Below, one piece after another: positions 21,951-29,263 of a stretch of DNA of 29,263 bases (position 1 is the first letter of the stretch; each line of letters starts with the position of its first letter). The stretch comes from Cruorifilaria tuberocauda. Taxonomy: Eukaryota; Nematoda; Chromadorea; Rhabditida; Onchocercidae. The stretch lies in the NCBI GenBank assembly GCA_013365365.1, contig JABVXU010000639.1:1-29263 (forward strand), read 5' to 3'. The notes beneath the pieces are model-generated. The model was not told where the DNA came from. It worked only from the letters and a program-made list of their open reading frames with translations, and ran no database searches. Both the position numbers and the translations under genes were made by a program.

Positions 21951-24582
21951 CTAAATTTTCAATAAATTATCAGCAACTTGTTTTATTACATCTTTATTGA
22001 AGTGACATTCATCGGATTGTTTATTTTGCATGTTAGTTCTCACCTCTCTTCGATTTAAATGAGTAACGTTCGTCCAGAAAACCATTCTGTTTTGCTTTAT
22101 AAACAAATGGCGATTGAAGAATATGAATGCTATGCTGAAAGTTAAAATTTGATAAAATTAGAAGAAAACTAAATGAATTTCTTGAAAGAAATGTTACTCA
22201 AGATTTCAAACAATCTAAGAATTAATTGAAACTTAGCAGAAATGATAGAACTAAATAAAAATTTGTTTTAATTTTAATCGTTAACGCTACATACTTTAAG
22301 ATTTCACAATCATGAAATGTAACTTTAACTTTATTTATCAATTCAAGTAAACGCTTACCCATTTAATGTTATTATTGCAAGCCATGTATATGTAATTTTT
22401 GTCAAACGTGAAATGGGCATATCAATATGAAAAACAATTGCAAAAAATGCATGTATGATGGTGATGATGCAAGTCTAAAAGTATTTTACGGTACTGACGC
22501 AAGTCCGTATTTACAGTAGTAACGCAAGTTTATGAAGTATTTACAGTAGTAATGCAAGTCTGTATCCTACCATGAAACGAATTATATATATATATATATA
22601 TATGGAAAATAATTGATGAAGCAAAAATAGAATTTAATGAAGTATGCTGTAACTTTATGCGACAATGATACTTTCCAATATTTTCCTGTAAATAAACATG
22701 GCGAAAATCATAAATTAATAAGTAATACGTGGAAAAATTCAATTTAATTTTACCTGTTTGAAAAACGTAATTTCCTGTCCTAACTTGTAATGCTTTGTAG
22801 TAACATCTTGACCTGCATGAGATCCTTGACGCATATTATCTTCTTGACGTTTTTTTTCCTGTAACTATATATATTTAATGAAATTTAAATAGTGATCCTA
22901 ATGAAATTTGATACAAATTATGTAAATAACGAAATGTTCAATCGATCTATCGGATGAATTTCAAAATTTCAAAATAAACGATATTCAGTCTGCTAAATTA
23001 TCAGCTCCTCTATTTTAGTATAAATTGATGATAAGGAAGGATGTAAGATTGAAACATACTTTTAAATAAATAATAATACGGTAAAAAGCGATAGCATCAA
23101 TGATAATAGTGATAACAGTAATAAAATCAGATAGTATTATTGAAAGATAAACGAGATAAGAATGATTGCATGGTCCATAAAGAACTGACCATGAATATAT
23201 ATCTGCTTCGTAATAACATACGCATTCAACTAAAAATTTTTTCTTCCATTTTAATAATTTCAAATCGTATCACAAGTATACGGTATATTACGGTAATATA
23301 TCGTAGCTGTAGCTAATGAAAGAGAATAATTTAAGGATTGTTTTATGTCTCATTGATAAAAGTTAAAATGAAATACCGTTGTAATATAATGCAGCAAGTA
23401 TCATACTGAGTAACCAAAATGATATTACTATTATCCATGCATTTTTTGGAGCGAAAATATTCTGATATCTTATCGGATATGAAATTGCCCAAAATCGATT
23501 GATCGAAAGAATCAATTGCATCCAAATTGCCGCATATAATGTTGAATTTGCAAGAGGTGATGAAAATCGAATGTAAAAAGTCCATGGAAATCGTATTTTT
23601 TTCACATTCCTGATAATTTTTCATTTTTCTCATAAGTTTTTATCTTATCTTACTCATTTTTCTGATAAGTTTTTATTTCATCTTACTCATTTTTCTGATA
23701 AGTTTTTATTTCATCTTACTCATTTTTCTGATAAGTTTTTATCTTATATTACTCACTTTTTTGATAAGTTTTTATCTTATCTTACTCATTTTGTGATAAC
23801 TTTTTGTCTTATCCATTTTTTATGATTAGTTTTTATCATGGATATTTGAAAAAAGTACAGGAAGTACGAGATGAGAAGCAAAAAAAATTACATTAATCTG
23901 AAGGGATCAATTTAGTTTTTATTAAGCTAATTGATAAGCTTATTTCAGCTTATTTAAATTGTTAATAATTTAGAACTAACGTAATCATCAGATATAAATC
24001 TTAAAACAAAACCTTATTAATTATTGTTCGTTAGCTTCAAAAAAAAAAAAAATAAACTTTTGTCTCATAAAAGTTAAGAGCTTTAGGAAAGAAGAAAAAG
24101 CTTACACAAAAATTCGTAGACACGTCCAAATACATAGGATGACGGCAGTTTGCGTGTGAAATGCGACGTACGTGGCGCATAGAATTCCGAATGTGTTGTG
24201 ATATTGCGATGATTTGCAAATGACAATTAAAGATATTACGTGTGAAAATACTGCAATTAGTCCTACCTGAAGTGAAAAAAAATCACCTGTAATTAATTAA
24301 TTACGTTTGAATTAATTAATTGAAATTAATTTTATATGGAAAAAGAAAGTTTATATATATGTAACAGATTGAAGAATGAAGTGGGAAAAGTTCTGAGAGA
24401 TTTGAAATTGAAATTTAATTTACAATTGAAAATAAATTTTTGAATTCTTTGCTGAACAGCTAATAAGATTTTTTTTTTGTTTACTTATGATATATAAATA
24501 ATACCGGTAATGCCATTGCGTAGGTAATAATATTCGTATCAAGTACTGTATTATTACAGTGAATGTATCTTGAATCATCCAT
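21951..24582 (-). CDS. Seven-transmembrane serpentine chemoreceptor, srx-like, complete
   Basis: Seven exons on the minus strand: 24505-24582, 24106-24266, 23609-23377, 23229-23060, 22858-22754, 22474-22359 and 22134-21951. They sum to 1047 nt (348 residues plus stop) with all phases agreeing. The short extracellular N-terminus has a glycosylation sequon (NNT, 10-12). TM1 and TM2 follow (VGLIAVFSHVISLIVIC; FGILCATYVAFHTQ). The TM3 end carries LSINRFWAISYPIRYQNIF (about 114-132), the DRY-equivalent typical of nematode Srx/Srg-superfamily receptors. Also present are TM4 (WIIVISFWLLSMILAALYY), a Cys-containing loop (VECVCYYEADIYSW, YGPC), TM5, a basic third loop ending LGQEITFFKQ, TM6 (TCIITIIHAFFAIVFH) and TM7 (TWLAIITLNGIAFIFFNR). 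Such proteins are G-protein-coupled chemosensory receptors of nematode neurons. The srx subclass is judged from motifs by eye; the ligand is unknown. Confidence 0.85.
22469..22566 (-). repeat. 25-30 bp tandem repeats at the exon-6 acceptor of the receptor gene
   Basis: On the minus strand, units starting ACTTGC lie at about 22559, 22529, 22504 and 22474, each followed by a (A/G)T(T/C)A and TACTGTAAATAC-like sequence. The last unit is the true 5' end of exon 6 (acceptor CTTTTAG|ACTTGC). Upstream copies include another acceptor-like site (GATACAG|ACTTGC). Confidence 0.7.
22582..22603. repeat. (TA)n microsatellite
   Basis: About 11 uninterrupted TA dinucleotides in the intron between receptor exons 5 and 6. 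Confidence 0.9.
23613..23840 (-). repeat. 33-bp minisatellite filling the end of receptor intron 2
   Basis: Six to seven imperfect units of about 33 bp. On the plus strand each contains CATTTTTCTGATAAGTTTTT and then a TATCTTATCTTACT-like part. On the minus strand every unit contains TTATCAG or a close variant. The array runs up to the genuine exon-3 acceptor, which is itself TTATCAG|GAATG. Confidence 0.85.
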
Positions 24583-24620
24583 TTTTCCTTATCTGTTTTA
24601 CGAATGATTAAAATTTCAAG

Positions 24621-24630
24621 CTGAAAGCGA
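24621..24630 (-). promoter_or_regulatory. Candidate trans-splice acceptor of the receptor gene
   Basis: On the minus strand GCTTTCAG ends at 24621, 38 bases before the start ATG at 24582, with no coding exon seen upstream. It could also be an ordinary acceptor of a non-coding first exon. Confidence 0.4.
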
Positions 24631-27600
24631 AAAGCTCACATTTAAATATTCATTCAATTTAAACGATAATGAAGAAAACGATGAAATATGATCACACTGA
24701 AATATGGCTTTATTAAATAGTTAAGTAAGGAAGTTAAGTAAAAAGTAGTTAAGTAAGAATATTATGCGATAACTTATGCAATAATTATCATATCGAAATG
24801 TTAAAATGGAAAAACATTGAGTAACTTATTGTTTACTTATTACTAATTATCATACCTAATAATTAAACTTTCAAATTATTTTTTAATCTTTCTTCGTCTT
24901 CTTTTTCCTCATGACCTATGACATTTTTTACTGCATTCTTCGATCCTATAATGAAGCGATTAAAACTGATCGGAGGAAAGTTTTAAAATTTAATCTTTTA
25001 AAATTTCACAGAGTTATAAAATTCAGCTAAAAGTATAACTAAGTTTAAATTTCAAGGATAGATAAGAGAAGAGATAAGATATCTTCTCATTTCAGAAATC
25101 AAATTATTTTCATACTTTGAATAATTAACATAATTATCATGTCGTTACGGTATTCGGTAAATTTCGTTTGAAATAATATACTTAACCTAGCAGCTTTTAC
25201 CTTTAGTTTTTTTAGTAGTTTCAAAAAAAAAAAACAACTTTAAACTTTTAAAAATGAATCATTCATTTGATATTTAAGTTAGTTTATAATACTGAAATAT
25301 TTCATACACAACATTTACATATACTGCTTACTGATTTAAAATTAATCTTGATTAAATACGCTGATTATTTTTATTGATAAGTTTTGATAATTATAAAAAA
25401 GAAAGATAATAATCTCATATATCAAAAAATTAATCACTTAAAAATTTCATTTATTTTCATCCCATAATAATTATTTGTTTCTCGAGAATCAGATATCACT
25501 TTTGATTGACTTTAATACTTCTTATTACCTTATTACTCTTTCTTATTACCTTATTACTCACTCTACTCTTTCCATTACTCATTACTTTTTCTAGCATTTA
25601 AAATATTCAATGTATACTTGAAAGTTTTATGAAAAAGAAATATTTCTTTTTTTTAATTTTGAAATATCTCTTACATCGTCAGTGTCAACTAATATTTTCC
25701 TGCTTAAATTAATTACCTGCTAGGTATTGTGTGATATTTTTCATGATATTTAAAAAAGATTTGACAATCTAAATATTCAATTATCATTATCAAATTAAAC
25801 GATTAAATTGACAGTTCATAAATTGCTTTTTTCATCAAAGTTAATTCACTGCAATAATAAGTAATAATAATAAGTCCAATAAGTAATTTACATAAAAGCA
25901 ACTGATGATGTCAAATGTCAAATTTTTCTCAATGAAAACCAAACAATCACTTATTAAGCTGTTGATTAATTAAATGAAAAAAAAAATTTTCTCATTTAAA
26001 AAGTTTAAGCAGAGGAAATTAAAACAATGACAATCATTTGATTTCAACGATAAGTTAAAATAAAATTATACTAATTCAACAATAAGTTAAAATAGAGTTA
26101 TACTAATTCAACAATAAGTTAAAATAAAATTATACTAATTCAACAATAAGTTAGAATAAAGTTATACTAATTCAACAATAAGCTAAAATAAAATTATACT
26201 AATTCAACAATAAGCTAAAATAAAATTATACTAATTCAACAATAAGTTAAAATAAAGTTATACTAATTGATCCAGCTAAATTAGTTTACCAATTCAAAAA
26301 TTAATAAAAGAATATTAAAGTATGGATAATTTTTCGATTTATTTCATTAACATATATAATTAAATAAGTACTGATAAGAGAAACTTGCAATATATTACTA
26401 ATTAAATATTACTAATGTTACTAATTACTATATATTACTAATTAAAGTAACAAATTCGAAAGTAAAAGAAATAAATGAATTTATATTTACAATTATTACT
26501 AAATTATAAAACCTTAATAGGTTAAATGTCTCTTCATAGACTAAATGTTGTAAGTAAATTGTTAGCATAAGTAAATTGCAACTTGCTAAATTTAGTAATC
26601 GAGAAAGTAGAAAATGAATTCTAATTATTAGAAAAACTCTGCATGATAAGTTATCTAGTATCAGTATCTATCGTACCAGTACCAGTATCTGGTATATATC
26701 AGTATATATCACTAGTATCAGTTATCAGTCAGCTGATATTTTAGGAAAATGATTGTCAAATTGAATCATGCATGCTTATATTAAGCCAATATGCTTTTTT
26801 TAAACTTTCTTTTTGAATGATGAATCAATTAAAAATAGAAATATTTTATCAAATAGTACCATAGCCCAATGTGATTATATGATTAAACACCTGTCATTCA
26901 ATAAAATTTTATTTATTTTTTTATTGCTATAAAAAAGTTTTGCAATAATTTGAACATTTGAAAATTTGAAAAAATTTTTTTTTAACTTTCTTAATTAATT
27001 TTCTACTTTAATTATAATTGAAGAGATTTTGAATATTAAAATATTTTTTTGAAATTAAAAAACAAACACCCACACAGTGAGAAATAGTTCGAAATAGATT
27101 TTAACTACGATAATTAAAAATTTAATTTCCATGATCTAAAAGTGGTTAAGTTAGTTTATGCGCTCAAAGAATGTTATTAATATATCCATCGGAATTCAGA
27201 AATTAAAAGAAATGAAGCAAACAAAGAAATTATTTATAGATATTTCACAGGAAAAACAATGTAGCAAGTAATGAATTAACTTAATGGAAGTTGATAGAGT
27301 AACTTGATCGCTTAACAATGGAAGTTTTAATTATCAATCTATTACATTTACCATTTTAAAGCTATAAATAAGCTGAATTAATTACAAAGATAGTAATTAA
27401 TATTATTTGAGCATGAACTTGAATTGTTTATGATTAAATACATAGCTAATCTTGTTTATGCTTATGCAACAAAACTTTTCCATGTTATACAATATCATAA
27501 GTATGGTGATAATAATCATTTTTCACATCGTATCAGAAATTTAATCATTTATTCCATACTTGTTGACGTCGCAAGAAATTCAATAATTTTAATAAATTTT

Positions 27601-29018
27601 TGAAATGTTAAACTTCACATAAATACTAAAATACTAATTAATTCTATTACTGTGATAATCACTTTTCCTACTGTAATAATTACCTTTTCTACTGTAATAA
27701 ATATATACTTTTTGTGAATATTTTAATATTTGAATAAATAAATCTCTTTTTGCTTAAAAATAAATTTGCTGAAAAATAAATTTTGTTTATAATTTTTCAA
27801 ATCTAAAAACTATTTATAAATGATAAAAGAGATAAAATTATTTATGAATTCTATTCATTCTAACATTATCACAATTGGCTGATAAATATAATCTTATCAT
27901 AATAAAGTTATCTTAATTATTAAAATTGTTTACTTATGACTTTTATCATTCGTTGGCTTTTCTATAAATTGTAGTTTTTTATGTTTTTATTTTTATAATT
28001 TTATTTTTTATTTTCTATAAATTGTAATATCTATGAAAATAAATAAATCATTTTGAAAATACTAAAATATACGGCAAGTCAATTTAATCAAATACAGAAT
28101 TACTCACATTATTTGTTACTGTAAATTACTATTTTTTTTTTATCACTGATAAGAAATATTATCTAAAACAGTTTGAAAGAATTTTAGATATGCTCAGAAA
28201 TCGGATTATACACATTCTTCATGTTTTCAAGGATGAAATTACGTCATTATTTCATGGATGTTATTTTGATTTGATTATCAAATTTATCACTATATCATTT
28301 GTATGTCAGTTCGATTGCACCTTTTATTTAAAATTCATTTCAATTCTTAGCTTGGAATTAGCCTCACCTGAAATGTTTGCAATTTAATTTGATAGCTTTT
28401 TATTGTTCGTACTTTAGAATCAGCTCAAAATGATTTCCAATTTCTTTTTATTTCATTTTGCAGCACTCAGTTTAAACTTACCTTTCTTACAAATAAGTAA
28501 TATCATTCAACTTTTCCTCCTACATTTAGCATTTTTGCATGAAGCATTCATAATTAGTTATTTTTAGGTACTCAATTTTCTTAATACTTTCTATTTTCTA
28601 TTCCCATTCCACTTTCCATTTTCCATTAATCGTTTCATAATTCTTCATTGACACTATTTATCGATTAAAATAAAATAATGAATTATTGAAAATTGTGCTC
28701 AATGTAATATAGATTAACTGATATTGCTATCATTATCTTTATCTCTATCACGAGTCATTATTCTTATCTCTATCATGAGATAACGAATGAAATAATTTAA
28801 CACTTTCAATAATTGATAGAAGGAGAAAGTTTAAATTATGTACGAGGTACGATCAAATATTTAGCCAATTACAGTAATCAAAAAAGAAAATCTAACTTAA
28901 AAAAAGAAAAAAAAACTTTAATTACTTTCGAAAATTTAATTAAAATATAAAGAGGAATGTTAATCATTCATTACAAATGTAATATAACAACATAATAATG
29001 CATGACATGCGTAATTGC
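24631..29018. other. Gene-poor AT-rich region
   Basis: About 4.4 kb in which I recognise no gene. It includes the 32-bp minisatellite (26041-26264), TTATTACC/TTACTC runs at 25520-25590, TATCAGTA-type repeats at 26655-26730 resembling those at 2145-2215, and many A/T-only stretches. The longest frame (28190-28387, plus strand) shows no protein-like features. The upstream promoter of the receptor gene should lie near the left end. Confidence 0.5.
26041..26264. repeat. 32-bp minisatellite, seven copies
   Basis: Seven head-to-tail 32-bp units begin at 26041, 26073, 26105, 26137, 26169, 26201 and 26233. Each starts AATTCAACAATAAG(T/C)TA and ends ATTATACT or GTTATACT. Differences are one to three bases per unit, with paired variants (AAGC in units 5-6; GTTATACT in units 2, 4 and 7). 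Confidence 0.9.
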
Positions 29019-29118
29019 ATTCATGTAACTTGCAATGAAATTCATGTAACCTGCAATGACATGGCTGTGACCTGTAACATGCATGACCTGCAAGAACATG
29101 CATATGACCTGCAATGGC
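29019..29118. repeat. About 20-bp tandem repeat, five units
   Basis: Five imperfect units of 18-21 bp follow the pattern ATTCATGTAACCTGCAATGA, starting near 29019, 29040, 29061, 29079 and 29098. The minus strand is open through it, but the resulting peptide simply repeats and is not taken as a gene. Confidence 0.7.
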
Positions 29119-29181
29119 ATTAATAAAGTGATAAATACTAATTTAAATACTGAAATTAGTGAAACAGACGATAATGCTTGA

Positions 29182-29263
29182 AACGGAAGCTGCGAATCGA
29201 GCCACCAAGCACTTGCGAGATTGAAAAACATAATGAATGAGGTAAAAGAGCAAAGTAAAAATG
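29182..29263 (+). CDS. Possible partial exon running off the right edge
   Basis: After a TGA at 29179-29181 a + frame is open to the window end. It reads NGSCESSHQALARLKN and then IMNEVKEQSK, a charged, helix-like composition in GC-richer DNA than the surroundings. A weak acceptor (GGAAG|C, phase 2) could start the exon at about 29190, and a GAG|gtaaaa donor at about 29240 is possible. The minus strand is also open (MFFNLASAWWLDSQLPF), so strand and reality are uncertain. Confidence 0.25.

Noticed and set aside
23343..23633. 96-codon minus-strand frame overlapping receptor exon 3
   Set aside because: It is a different frame from the one encoding the NRFWAISYP motif and the transmembrane segments.
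23613..26264. CRISPR-like regularly spaced repeats
   Set aside because: Units are directly head to tail with no spacers, in a eukaryotic intron-bearing region, so they are minisatellites.
28190..28387. 65-codon plus-strand open frame
   Set aside because: AT-rich, with no splice context, signal peptide or family motif; probably chance.
28971..29231. 86-codon minus-strand open frame
   Set aside because: Most of it translates the 20-bp tandem repeat. Only its first 27 codons overlap the edge segment discussed as a finding.
1..29263. Transposon, retroelement, tRNA, rRNA or Wolbachia-derived insertion
   Set aside because: No transposase or reverse-transcriptase motifs, cloverleaf boxes or bacterial-type long frames were seen on either strand. 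Diverged non-coding remnants cannot be excluded by eye.

Overview
The window looks like nuclear DNA from a nematode, most likely a spirurid/filarial worm. Reasons: base composition is very AT-rich (intergenic stretches are mostly A/T); genes are split into many short exons (about 80-380 bp) with GT-AG introns of a few hundred bases; acceptors are TTTCAG-like; TTTCAG-type sites lie just upstream of start codons, as expected for spliced-leader trans-splicing; and a nematode-type serpentine chemoreceptor is present. The genus is an inference. No transposase, reverse transcriptase, tRNA, rRNA or bacterial-type gene was recognised.

Left end (1-4309, + strand): fragments of an unrecognised Ser/Thr-rich protein gene. 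Coding-like exons lie at 1542-1667, 1832-about 2000, 2716-2818, 3260-about 3340, 4110-4238 and 4302-4309. A possible N-terminal exon starting MGN (potential N-myristoylation signal) lies at 680-778, with a decayed second copy of that exon region at 994-1095. The 5' joins are unresolved.

Centre (16470 down to 4423, - strand): a complete gene for the pore-membrane nucleoporin gp210 (NUP210; NPP-12 in C. elegans). I could splice it by eye into 35 exons whose phases all agree: 5466 nt, 1821 residues, with signal peptide, a long lumenal region of Ig-like repeats, one C-terminal transmembrane helix and a 34-residue Ser/aromatic-rich tail. Its stop lies only 113 bp from the stop of the convergent + strand gene.

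Right of centre: a 2.5-kb intergenic region with a small GC-richer island (about 17376-17530), then a small + strand gene (19015-19881) for a predicted secreted, cysteine-poor helical protein of 154 residues, or 134 if a cassette exon is skipped. Next come nested repeats with a 59-bp perfect inverted repeat (21089-21251), followed by a complete - strand gene (24582 down to 21951, 7 exons, 348 residues) for a seven-transmembrane receptor resembling the nematode srx chemoreceptors. The last 4.5 kb is gene-poor AT-rich DNA with a 32-bp x7 minisatellite; a coding-like frame runs off the right edge.

A recurring theme is short tandem duplication of sequence that carries splice sites: the gp210 exon-30 donor, the receptor exon-3 and exon-6 acceptors, and the first-exon region at the left end. 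The genes show no obvious functional link and no operon.
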